In this document: in pieces, positions 21,899 through 33,200 of the stretch
How the letters are laid out: each line of letters starts with the position of its first letter
How positions within the stretch are numbered: position 1 is the stretch's first letter
Assembly: GCF_002575655.3 (NCBI RefSeq)
Contig: NC_053041.3
Coordinates: forward strand, 375,641,054-375,705,053
Direction of reading: 5' to 3'
DNA length: 64,000 nt
Source: Aegilops tauschii subsp. strangulata
Lineage: Eukaryota; Streptophyta; Magnoliopsida; Poales; Poaceae
Notes under the pieces: model-generated
What the model was told of the DNA's origin: nothing
The model's database searches: none
What the model saw: only the letters and a program-made list of their open reading frames with translations
Translations under genes and position numbers: made by a program

Positions 21899-24046
21899 GG
21901 GGCTCAGGCTCCTCTCGGCAGATCGAACATAGGGCCCTGCGGGCCTTGAGCTCAAGCGATGAGAGCGCAGAGCGATCCACCGCCGCCCTCCCAACGGCAT
22001 CCGCCTGGATCTTCTTCTCCCCGGCGTCCAGCTGAGCGTTGACCTCGGAGACATGCTTCGCGTGGGATTCCTGGGCGTCAGTCACCTGGCGCTTCAAGGC
22101 CTCCAAGCGCTCGCTTTCCTTGGCCTCCTCGGTCGTCACTGCCTCGGGTCCGATTCGCGGGTCGCGAGCCTCGCCTCGCGATCCTTGAGATCGCTCTCCT
22201 GCAGCTGGAGCCGCTTCACATCTGCGGCCCGCTCGTCCTGGATCGCCTTCAAGCTGGCCTCCACCTCCGTGCGGCACTTGGTGGCTGCCTCGGCCTCGGC
22301 AAACGCGGCCTCGCGAGCCACTTTCGCCTCGACGGCCTCCTGTTCACTCTACGCAATGGCAGCCTTGGTCCGGCTCTGGGAAGCCTGGGAGCCGGCGTCA
22401 AGCTGGTACCATCCGACTGTGAGCTCCAAGCGCTCCCTGGCGAGGCGCCCCTCGGCGTCCCGGAGGTCTGCCCCAAGCCAATCAAGTGCGGCTTGAGCGT
22501 CAGCCAGAGCCCCGCGCCGGGGCAAGGTGCCATAGCTCACCAACGCGCGGGTGCAGCCTAGGACCGGCGCCCCGACGCCCGGGGCCACCATGGCCGAAAG
22601 AGTCGCCGAGTCCTCCCCCGTCTTCACGCCCGTGCTCGCGGCGGGCTCAGTGCGGGGCGCACTCCCATCCCCTGGAAGCGACCCCTGGGGCCGGTAGGCG
22701 GCGGAAGGGACGGTCAGCACCCTCCCCTCCTGTGGCTCCGGAGGGCTGCTGGGCGCTTCTGCTGAGCTCGGGCGCCCCGTTCTGGTGCATGGGGCGCAAG
22801 ATCTTCCCGCGCCGCCCGAGGCTCAGGTCGGGCGACGACGCCTCTTCAGGACAGGAGGTGTCTTCAGCCCAGCCGTCTTCTTCTTCTTCGCCTCCGGGTC
22901 GTCGCCCGGGCACCTGCATCGGCATGAGGTCAGCTAGAGCCGCGCCAAGTCACGGGCGCTAGGCGCAAGAGTGATCCCAAGAAACTTACTCGTCGTGCGC
23001 GTTCCACTTCCGCTTCTTCTCAGCGGCGGACGATTCACCGCCGCCACCCTCGTGCGTCACCCCGGCACCATCCGAGGGGGGGTTGGCCTCCTGCGGGCCC
23101 AGTTGAGCGTCCATCCTTGGCGGGGGTCTTGGGAGGCCCTTGGAGGGACTCGGCCAACGTGGGTGCGACCACGGCCTCGCCGGAATTGCCCCCACCATGG
23201 GTGCCTGGTCGGCCGTGGTGCTGGCCCCGCTCTCCCTGCCGCTTCGGCAGCGCGGGAACGCCGCCTGGGGCCGCTCACCCACATCGTCGTCGTCGTCTTC
23301 CTCGAAGTCGCGAAGGCGGTGGTGTGGTGGCGCTCGACTGATGCCATCCTTCTCCTCCGTCTTCTCCGAGCCCTCGCCACTGTTGTCTTCGCTGGAGGAC
23401 AGCACCATGATAGAAGGGTTCCTGCGAGGGCCGCCTCGCCCGGTCAACACAAGCCCCCATTCATCGAAGGCGGGCATCACCGCGGCCAGCTCTGCCTTCT
23501 CCTCATAGCTGTACAGCGGGGATGCGGCCTCAGGAGGGTCCTCAGGGACGAAGCTGAGCAAGGACCCCGGGGCCCCATTCAGCTCTTCGGCCGTTAGGCC
23601 GGCGACGTGCAACCTCATCGGATCCTCCGCACCATCGAGCTGCCACGTGAGTTGCGCGTGCGCCTGGAACGGAGCAATGCGCTGCCCCAGGAACTCCTTG
23701 ACGATCATCGCCCCCGACAGATTTGCGACCCCGTGCGCAGCAATCCGCTCCATGACAGGCTCCACTCGTGGGTCGGTAAGCCTCTTATGGCCCCACTCGA
23801 GGCTCTGCTAAGGCTGGGCCGCGGGGATCGTCAGGAGCGGATTGATCTGGCACGCGTCCATGAAGATCTAGCGCTGTCGATAGCCCTCCGCCTTCTTCCA
23901 GGCCTTCAGGTGGCCGCCCCCGCTCTTTACATCGACGAAGGAAACGCACGCAGAGCGTTGATCCTGGGCGGAGAACCTCTGGCTGAAGAAGTGGCGGAAG
24001 AGCGCCACCGAGGGCCTCATGCCCATGAAGGCCTCACAATCGTGTT
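21899..24046 (-). pseudogene. Putative gypsy type transposon protein (Transposase_28 family), N-terminal and middle part
   Basis: Reading leftwards from 24046: EAFMGMRPSVALFRHFFSQR, CVSFVDVKSGGGHLKAWKKA, a stop, then EPVMERIAAHGVANLSGAMI, HAQLTWQLDGAEDPMRLHV and EEKAELAAVMPAFDEWGLVL. An acidic, Ser/Pro-rich linker and then a coiled-coil region (KQVTDAQESHAKHVSEVNAQ-like) follow up to the nested LTR. The GHLKAWKKAEGY and LFRHFF motifs are those of the plant Transposase_28 family (putative gypsy type transposon), which accompanies Gypsy elements and is often antisense to gag-pol. At least two stops lie near 23870-23800. The extreme N-terminus is lost at the LTR fragment that begins at 24047. 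Confidence 0.75.
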
Positions 24047-24232
24047 AAATCGGCAACGTATTTTGACCTCCGTAGATATTGATTTCCTGATAAACCAAAA
24101 ACAAGCATAAAACAGGAACTAACACGGGGCCTTAGTTCATAAAAATAATGTAAAATGGTATAAAAATATATAGAAATGATAATATAAAAACATAAAACAA
24201 CCAAAAATTATAGATACGTTTGAAAAGTATCA
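24047..24232 (-). repeat. Truncated, diverged LTR fragment
   Basis: The last 130 bases (GAACTAACACGGGGCCTTAG ... AAAATTATAGATACGTTTGA then AAAGTATCA) parallel the terminal 130 bases of the nested Gypsy LTR (GAAACTGGCACTGGGCTCTA ... TAGATACGTTGGAGACGTATCA), with many differences. No partner LTR or internal region is attached. An old relative of that family, cut on its left. Confidence 0.6.
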
Positions 24233-24657
24233 GTCGGCAACTCGTCCTCCGTGGCGGCCCGATGCCGCCTTGTCCGCTCTCTGCTATTTATGGCGAGGCG
24301 GCAGCGCGAGCAGTGGCACCTGACACCGCCAGCATCGGCCCCTGCTACGAGCCGCTGGGTGTTGGTGCCCGCACCCCCCCCCCCTCCCCCCAGCCCGCCG
24401 GCGCGGCAGCGGCCGAGGATGTCAATGCGACGCTCCGCCTCGCAATCTGGCGGTCTTACACCTCGGCGGAGACGGAAGCCCGCCGCCGACGTCGCAAGAA
24501 CACCTCAGCTCTCCGCCGCGCGCTCGAGGCATCGGCGAAGGTGGTGCGGCATAAGGAGGTAGCAGCGGAGAGAGCCACCCGGGTCACAGCGGAGCAGAAC
24601 CGTGCCACCCCCTTAGCTCGTCCTCGTCCTCCGGCTCAAACGATGACAGCGGCATGA
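24233..24657 (+). CDS. Unrecognised Ala/Arg-rich ORF
   Basis: The frame is open from the LTR fragment border to 24657, giving about 140 codons without a clear own ATG near the border. It contains a Pro run (ARTPPPSPQPAGA), then RSYTSAETEARRRRRKNTSA and ALEASAKVVRHKEVAAERAT, a basic helical segment. In another frame the DNA continues to AYAVDSLRDPKGKRPTREW-stop at 24747. No domain is recognised. Possibly a captured gene scrap carried by a DNA element; possibly spurious. Confidence 0.25.
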
Positions 24658-25476
24658 CGAACAACAACTCATGGCCCATCGCAGAGGCGTACGCCGTGGA
24701 CAGCCTCCGAGACCCCAAGGGGAAGCGACCGACGAGGGAATGGTGAGCGCCAGCCGCTCATGTATGTTTATATTCAAGTTTTTTTATGTTTATTTAGGTA
24801 AAATTTGAATTGTTTCGACTGTTTCAAATGAACAATGTGGATGTCCGATGTCAGAAATGCTAAATTTTATGCTATATCGTATGACCGACATACTTTGCAT
24901 GTGTTTGTATGGAATAGGGTTAGGACACTTTGGGTGGTGGTTGTGGAGGGAGGAAAATGGCAATTGTCCAGGCAGTGCCCGCGGGCATGGGCCTTTGGCG
25001 GTGGAATTTGCGAGTTCCGATTTAAGTTTTTGGCTTTTGCTGCACTTGTGGGCTTCATCGTGTCTAGAGTCGACTAATGTCCACGTAACTGTAACTTACC
25101 AGCTCATGAGTTGGCTCACGTGGGTATGGGGTGGTGGGCGAACATCTGGCCATCTAGCTTAGGGCATCAACAACCGGAAGTATCAAAATCCGCCACTCAA
25201 AGGTATGTGGATGTATCCGAACGCGCCCGTGGATGGTGACTGGATAGCACACTAAAATTCTTTCCACAACCAGATACCTCAACTACGAAACCTCAAATCC
25301 ATACAATTACATGCAATGTTAAATTTAATCTAAGCGAAGCTCGTCCAGCTTCACCGTCTACATGTCCGACGGCCAGCAGCACCCCTCGAAGTGTTGTTCT
25401 GGTTGGCGGCGAGGTAGAGTAGGAGATGGAACACGCATCGGCTCAAGGGACTCGAGGCGCCACCGTCTCTCATGCC
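24658..25476. other. Non-genic stretch
   Basis: Contains AT-rich DNA, a run of short overlapping chance frames at 24840-25160, and GGGCATCAACAACCGG near 25163, which resembles the outer edge of small DNA elements in grasses, although no matching inverted end was found. Confidence 0.5.
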
Positions 25477-26024
25477 TTACTCTTCCTCATTGGAGCTCGT
25501 GCCTTGCACGTCGCCGGTGGATGTGAAGTCGATGATAGATCCGTCTTGATCAGAGTCGGCCACGTCCACCACGATGTTGTGGTGCGAGGGGTTACCGGGC
25601 ACCATACGCGGCACCGGAGAGCGCGACTCCGCCTTGCCAACATCTGTCGCGAGGGCTGTCGCGGCCTTGTGCGCCTGCTGCCTCGCACGGCGGGCACACC
25701 GCGCCATACTTGTGTCCGACGAGGGCCATTCATTCAGCCCCGCCCCGGCACGCCAATGAAGGGGTTACGCATCCAGGACGGCGTTCAAATGCAGACAGAC
25801 CGCACTGCCTCCAGTGAGTTGGCGGCGACACGCCCAGATCCATGCGCCATTTGGGCGGACGCAATGGATTTCCGCCGAATGGAGTCCGAGCGCCGCCGTC
25901 GAGCGGACTCCTCCCAGGACCGGCAGAGCGCAAGGTGGATGGTCATCACCTCCTCGGGGCCGCGTGAAACGAGCTCCGGGTCAACGGATCGGTAGGTGTA
26001 CGACTCGAATCCGCTAGCCGTCAT
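25477..26024 (-). pseudogene. Unrecognised gene-like ORF in two frames
   Basis: An ATG at 26024 opens MTASGFESYTYRSVDPELVS, then LALCRSWEESARRRRSDSIR, and stops at 25785. In another frame the DNA continues EWPSSDTSMARCARRARQQA, then PGNPSHHNIVVDVADSDQDG and a Ser/Glu-rich end (TSTGDVQGTSSNEEE) with a stop at 25477. The two halves look like one protein with a frame change near 25780. The composition (Arg/Ala-rich middle, acidic C-terminus) recalls hypothetical proteins carried by cereal DNA transposons. Function unknown. Confidence 0.35.
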
Positions 26025-27228
26025 GCCGGAGAAGGCAGGAGATCTCCGGACAAGAGCTTGGCGAACAGGAGTGGACTGAAGAGGAGTGGAGTGGAGTGGA
26101 ATGCGGGTAGGGTTTCGTCAGGAGTGCGGACAAGGCCCAATTTATGTGGGCTTGGATGGGCCACAGTGGGCCGAATCCAACATGGTGAGCGCATCCGGGC
26201 GTCCTATATCCGCCCTACATATGTGCTATATATGAGGAGTGTTTGTCAGTCCGGGCATTTGAGCCTGATTTGAAGTGCCCGGTTGGATGGTAATTTTTCG
26301 TCCGGATACTGATCGAGCAGCCCACTTGGGCGTTTGGCACGGGTATGAGAAGCCCGGTCGGACTTCCCACCTGTTGTAATTGGTGCTGTAGTCGCTGATT
26401 GTGCAGCTACTAGCTAATTGAAATGCATGATGTCCACGTAAGAAAAAGGACAAAATAACTTGCACAATTCCCTTTTTTTAGTGTTTATTTATATTTATGA
26501 CCTCGGATAAAGACAAAATACCCGCACAATGTCCCCTTTTTAGTGTTTATGTAAATATCACGCTAATCAGCTGCAATTTTGTAACTTGGGAAACAAGAAT
26601 TGGATTGTCATGAGGCACCAAGCGAAGTCTAGAGCTGAATTGTGTCTTTGTGTTAGTCGTGAAGGACAGTAACGATAGCACAGCCCATGCACGGCTTCGA
26701 CCGGTGCTTTCGTCTTTTACGTTCTCCTCCCCCTGGTCACCGCTTCACTTGCAAGATGAATGCACATGAAAATCACAAACGAAACATGATCATACTTTTC
26801 CAAATGGCCAATCATTGGTAGAATCCAGATCCGTAGAGAAATCTTGCCACCGACTCTGAACGAAATTCCAGAGTAAAACCATTGCAGAAGTAAATAGAGT
26901 AGGACGACATGCAAACTGTGAACATGTAAAACTGACATCGGAACACACGAATAAAAGGCTGCAGTGAAATATTGCCATCAAGAGTATGCTGGCATCGTGA
27001 GCGATATACTTGCATTACACAAGTCTTGCAGGCTGCCGTCAAAATCTCCCCAGTCGCCTAGCCTCCTTTGCATTTGGCGCCTGGATAACTAATGTCAGGT
27101 CAATTACCATATCAACCTAAGCCAACTCAACATCACATGAATTAAGCTCGAAACCTCAAATGCTGCTGCTGTTTTCAGTGACACCCTCCTATCTAAAAAG
27201 GGTTCCCTTCGGTACTTGAACAGGCTGA
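26025..27228. other. Intergenic DNA and probable 3' UTR of the stomatin-like gene
   Basis: The part next to 27228 is probably 3' UTR of the minus-strand gene. A pair of short direct repeats lies at about 26448-26493 and 26512-26555 (GACAAAATA..TTGCACAAT or CCGCACAAT, then TTTTTAGTGTTTAT). No other gene is supported. Confidence 0.5.
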
Positions 27229-30200
27229 TCATTCTTTACGCTTCTGCAGGGAGAACGTGCTGCCATGGCCTGTTTGCGTGCTGGGTGGCATCGCGCTGGT
27301 CACAGAAGGCAGGCCGAACGTATCGCCCTCTTCTTGGGGTCCTGCTTCCTCAACTTCTTCTGCCTGTTGGTTCCCTCCTTTCGGGCTGCTGGACTGGCTT
27401 ATGTGCTTGTATATCTGGAGAGACTGGGCTATCATAGATGATGGGTTGCCAGCGTCGCTTGGAAGAAGCATTGTCGTGGTCTACATTTCATAATGAAACA
27501 TCAGTACTTTGCCAAACACCATAAGGATTCATGAATCAGGGAAATGAAACTTAAAATATCTCACGTTCTTGGCCAGAGCAGCAAATGCTGTGATGTACTG
27601 TTCAGCAATTCTCAGTTTTGCAGCCTGACAGGAGAGAATGAACACAACATGAGCAGCAAAACCTTACTGTTTTGATAGACAACTTCTCCATAAGCAATTG
27701 TAATGCCAATTAAATGCGATATTAAAAATGGGAGTTGGCAAATCGTGATACCTCAGCACTGCCTTCAGCTCTCATGGACTCTGAGACCATTCTAATCCCT
27801 TCGGCGGTAGCTTGTGACTTGGAGAGAATCGCTTCAGCCTCACCTGATGTTTATTACCAAAAATAAATGAGCCCAAATGGCACACAAACTCCCCTTCAGA
27901 AAAAAAAATACAAAACAAAATGTTTCAATCTAACCAAAACAATCCACACTAGCAGCCCAATCTTCAAATGAGCAAGATGATGGAAAAGATAAATAGAATA
28001 AAGTGGATGCATGATGTGAGCACAATTATGACAACTTTATCAGGTGCATGGGGACCATATCTGAAGAAGAGGTTAGCACGACAAATGGGGAGATGGGCAA
28101 GTTTGAAAGCAAGGAGGGTGATGGCAGAACAAATAGCACAAACAGAACCAATGCATGCTACACAAATCAAAAGATCACGTTGTCATTGCAGCATAGAAAT
28201 GATAAGGTTTGAATTGAACATACCCTTTGCGCGGTTTGCCTGATCCAACATAGCCCCTGTTAAGAATAAATGGTAAGTGTCAAACATAAAGGCCCAGCTT
28301 TTAGTAAAATTTCATATAGGTCATACTACTAGATGATCATGTTACCTGAGCCGCTAGTCCTCCTTGGGATCAGAGCAGTTGGTTGTATAAACTAAGGTAT
28401 TCAGGATTCTAACACTATTATTGTATGAGCGCTGCTATGCACACAACGCTGTGCGGACGATTTGTGCACGACAGCGCATATCAGTTCATCCATGCATACC
28501 ATCAAAGTGCAGTAGACGACTGGATTGCCTATCGTGCCACGCTGTCGTGCAGGCATGCATTGTCCGCACAGCAATTTTTTTATTGCATAGTGCTCGCATG
28601 ACCTGTCCCTACTTCATAAATGTTGGGGCCCTCATCGGTCCTATACGGTCATGGCGTCAGCAGACTTTCCTGGACTGGGTGCGAGGCCATATGATCTGCT
28701 GACGAGTCGTACCAACGAAGCCAACGGCCCAATTTATTGGCTGCTGCCAATTGTCCACATCAGTTTCTTTATTCTACTCTTACAATCAGCCTGCGCCCGA
28801 AACAAGAATTCAGGATCCTTATTGGGTCCGTTCGGATTTTCTGTCATACTTTGACTATCTATTTGACTAAAAATATGAGATGTATATTATAAAATCTATA
28901 CTATTAGATATTTGTTCGAAAGAGCTTTTCTACGGTATAATTATTGTGACATATAGTTCATATTTTATTAGTCAAATTTTATGATCAAAATGTAAGGGGC
29001 CCAATAAACCCCGACACAGGAAGTAGCTCATCGAAAACCTCAAATGGTTTTCTTGACATCATCGTCAGCTTTGAATCTACTTATTTGCCCACAGAGATTC
29101 CATAGAGACCGTTTCGTGAGTGGCACTTTCTCCACTGCTCCGAAGAACTCTCCAATAATGTTGTACACCTTACTAATGTTGATGTTATTCTTCCTCGAAT
29201 TCCTAATTAGGTCCCTTGTGTACACATCAATGTGCTTGTGAGATGGCCCATGCATCATCTCCCTGCATATTGGTGTCAGGATGTGATTGTGCTTCACTCG
29301 GTGCTCCGTTATGTACCATCAATTGTCGACCGTGCATAGCAGCCTAATCATCGCTGGGCATTCACACCGGCGGGACCTTGTGTTCTCACGCAATGGTTTC
29401 CCCTGTTTCTTTAACCAAGATCCTGATTAGTTACACCCCTATTTTCAGAAATGGGCACAAATATGCATAAATAGGGACTTACCAAGTACTCGCAAACAAG
29501 ATCCTAATTGTATCGGCGTGGAGAGGCCTCGGAGACACAGCGATAGTATCACTAACTAAGCTTTTCAACCTCATTTTTCGGGCAAACAAGATGCCGGGAG
29601 AATTGAGGCGGAGTATATTAGTAGCAATCTTCAAGAAAAAGGGGGACATTCAAAGTTGTACTATTTACCGTGGAATTAAGCTGATGACCATAAAATGAAG
29701 CTATGGGAGAGTCATTGAGCGCCGCTTAAGAGGAATGACAAGCGTGACCAAAAATCTGTTTAATTTCATGCCTGAGAGGTCGACCATGGAAGCCATTTTC
29801 TTGGTATGACAACTTATGGAGATACAGGAAGCGAAAGGACCTGCATATGGTGTTCATTGACTTGGAGAAGGCCTACGATAAGATACCGGAAATGTCATGT
29901 GGTGGGCCTTGGAGAAACAAAGTCCCAACAAAGTACTCCCTCTATAAACTAATATAAGACCGTTTATATTAGCCTACAGAGGGAGTACATTACACTCATC
30001 AAGGACATGTACGATAATGTTGTGACAAGCGTTCGAACAAGTGATGGCTAAACTGATAACTTTCCGATTAAAATAGGACTGCACCAAGGGTCAGCTTTGA
30101 GCCCTTATCTTTTTGCCTTGGTGATGGATGAGGTCACAAGGGATATACAAGGAGATATCCCATGGTGTATGCTCTTTGCGGATGATGTGGTGCTAGTCGA

Positions 30201-33200
30201 TGATAGTCGGACTGGGGTTAATAGAAAGTTAAGCTTTGGAGACAAACTTTGGAATCAAAAGGTTTAAAGCTTAGTAGAACTAAAACTGAGTACAAGAGGT
30301 GTGGTTTCAGTACTACTAGGCACAGGGAGGAGGTTAGCCTTGATGGGCAGGTGGTACCTCATAAGGACACCTTTCGATATTTGGGTCAATGTTGCAGAAG
30401 GATGGTAATATCGATGAAGATGTAAGCCATCGAATCAAAGCGGATGGATGAAGCGGCGCCTAGCTTCTGGCGTTCTCTGTGACAAGAGAGTGCCACAAAA
30501 GCTAAAAGGCAGGTTCTATAGGACGGCGATTCGACCCGCAATGTTGTATTGCATTGAGTGTTGGCCGACTAAAAGGCGACATGTTCAACAGTTGAGTGTA
30601 GCGGAAATGCGCATGTTGAGATGGATGTGTGGCCACACAAGAAAGGATCGGGTCCGGAATGATGATATACATGATAGAGTTGGGGTAGCAGCGATTAAAG
30701 AGAAGCTTGTCCTACATCGTCTAAGATGGTTTGGGCATGAACAACGCAGACCTCCAGAAGCTCCAGTGCATAGCGAATGGTTAAAGTGTGCTAATAAGGT
30801 CAAGAGAGGTCAGGGTAGACCAAACTCAACATGGGAGGAATCTGTAAGGAGAGATCTGAAGGACTGGAATATCACCAAAGAACTAGCCATGGACAGGGGT
30901 GCGTTTATCATTCACGTGCCATAACCATGAGTTGGTTTCAAGATCTAATGGGTTTCAGCTCTAGCCTACCCCAACTTGTTTGGGACTAAACTCTTCTCGC
31001 ACCAGATACCAAACCCATGTTCCCAGAAATATAGGTTATAGAAGTCACACGCCTCTGTGAGCGAGTCTAAGGTGGCACTCAACTCTGGTTTATTCACTTC
31101 GTTTCCAGGGTTGTCTACAAAGCCTTTGATGTTTTTTTTCTAGAACCCTCATCCTGCTAGGTTATGGTGCTCTTTCAAGTGGGTTACTACCAACTCTAAC
31201 CCTGTGGTAAACAAATGGAAGCTTATTTAGCGACCGACCACATCTCAACGACAAGTACCAACGACATGCTAATATGCTTATTCCTAGCAAATCCAAGTAT
31301 GACATGTATACACGCCACTGTGCATCATTGACCACTTAATACATACTAAGCCAAGAAACTGATTGTTTGATCCCAAAAAAGGCCACTGACTGTCTTTAAA
31401 ATGCCCAGTGTCAGTTCAGCAATCTGTCGGTACCTTCAGAAATAATCTTTCCTACTTGGTTAACACACACCGTCTCACGGATTCAATCTACTTGTAAATA
31501 TGAATGAACAATTCATTTGCGACCCCCCATCATGCTCAGTGGCATACATAATACACACTGCGCCGTACCGATTTCCAACCTGTTCTATCTGCTCCTAAAA
31601 CAGTCAGGGATTCCACACTAGCACTTACTCTCCCCCAAGTCAGAATTACGAACTGCGAATTTGTTACATTCTGGTAGTTGTTTAGCTCTTAATCCACCCC
31701 GGCGCCTGGGGATCCGGCTTGATGGCAGATTCACCGGACTCGGCGGGCGCCCTGTTTTTGCTGTTAGCATCATCCGCTTCCAACTCGCCGCCTTGCAAAT
31801 CCACCGCGAGGGACGACTCCGGAACGCCTCCTACAAGCCTGCTACCCACTTCGCTTCTTGCATTCTGATCCGACCCCGACTGCTGCACTCCGTTGGGGAA
31901 GATTGGCAGACTGCAACGGCGAATGGCGCAGATCAGCTCACACAAGTGGGGGCGACAAATTCACAAGATCATATAGCTATACGCTTACTGGCACCGGATC
32001 CACATGAAAATCACAGCAGCGGCGCCATCCATTGTTGTAGGTGCGGCGAGCCCTTCCATCCTCTCCCCCTCTTCAGCACCTGCAGTCTTCCTCGGAAAGG
32101 TGGAATTCTGTATGCAGTGCGTCCAAAAAAAAATCTGTACCATCGTACAGCTACAAGTCAACCTCTGTACCCCGGTCCACCTGCCAGCCTCCCGTCTAAG
32201 TTGTGGGTCCTGCCCCACGTGCGCTACGAAATGTACGGAGCGCCCTCTACGTCGCGAAGAACTCGTACCTATACGACTACAACGCGTACAGTCAATGCAC
32301 GAATATCTGCCACTCGCGCAAATCTCATGTAATGAAGGCGGCAGCGGTCCATCGAGCAACTCGTTCGGTCAGGATAATGGGACTATATGCCGATATGAAC
32401 CATATTGCCGCGTCCCAACTTTTATTATTATTTTCAAGCAACCCAACTTAAAATATCACAATCCATCACTGCTACTAAAATAGGTTAACATAGACATCAC
32501 TAACACTAAAGCACTTGGGATGAATTAATGTGGTTAAGCTACAATAAAGGCGGATTCCATCTCATATGTATCCCCTTTTCAGATGAATTATTAGAGAAAA
32601 TACCAATTTGAACAAAGATAAAAGATCATGTGCTACTCACCTTCTGACTGGAGAATTTGAGCACGCTTTCTCCTTTCTGCCTCTGCTTGCATCTCCATAG
32701 CATTCTTCACGCCCGGTGGAGGAGAAATGTCCCCTGCAAAGTCGGTTTAGAAATATCAGAAATTTAACAGATATAAAAATCTAATAGGTCAAAAACAGGA
32801 AAAGGTACTGATCTCAGACGAAAGTAATATGCAGAATCGGTTTAGAAACACCAGAAATTAAACAGATATAACTGTAATATGTCAAAAACAGAAAAACATA
32901 CTGATCTCATAACGAAGACACTTCAAGCCCCAGTCTGTCGAAGCCTCATTTATGGACCTCTGTCAAAAAAGAATTTCAGAAGGTACCACGTATAACTGTG
33001 CTGAAGTATGATAAGGAGATGGAAATAGTGAATCCAATTACATTAGAAGAAAAAGAGCACATGACTTTGTAAGATTAAGTTGCTTCTTGGTTAAGTTGGC
33101 TAGTTAAAAGGGGCATGATTTTAAGATACAACTACTTCATGACAGACATTCAGTGACAGTGATCCACATAAAAAGGCAATCAATTTTCAAAGGAATTGTA

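Larger units (their letters stand above)
29010..31150 (-). pseudogene. FAR1/FHY3-related sequence fragment, interrupted by a LINE
   Basis: The right part (about 31020-31150, minus) reads [20 protein letters not shown] and YFWEHGFGI, the start of a FAR1 DNA-binding domain. The left part (about 29400-29010) reads [20 protein letters not shown], a stop, [10 protein letters not shown], then [20 protein letters not shown] and [20 protein letters not shown], the rest of the domain. Between them lies a plus-strand LINE (about 29512-31000). FAR1-related proteins are domesticated or active Mutator-like transposase relatives with a WRKY-GCM1-type zinc finger; the MULE transposase and SWIM domains are missing here. 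It has a stop and is truncated on both sides. Lies in intron 5 of the stomatin-like gene, same strand. Confidence 0.75.

Noticed and set aside
22249..23597. Plus-strand frames of 120-208 codons opposite the Transposase_28 ORF
   Set aside because: These are mirror frames of the GC-rich minus-strand ORF; the minus strand carries the recognisable family motifs.
31682..31945. Alternative last exon of the stomatin-like gene
   Set aside because: Tempting because of strand and position, but there is no clear in-phase acceptor after exon 5 and no similarity to stomatin-like C-termini. Kept as an unidentified fragment.
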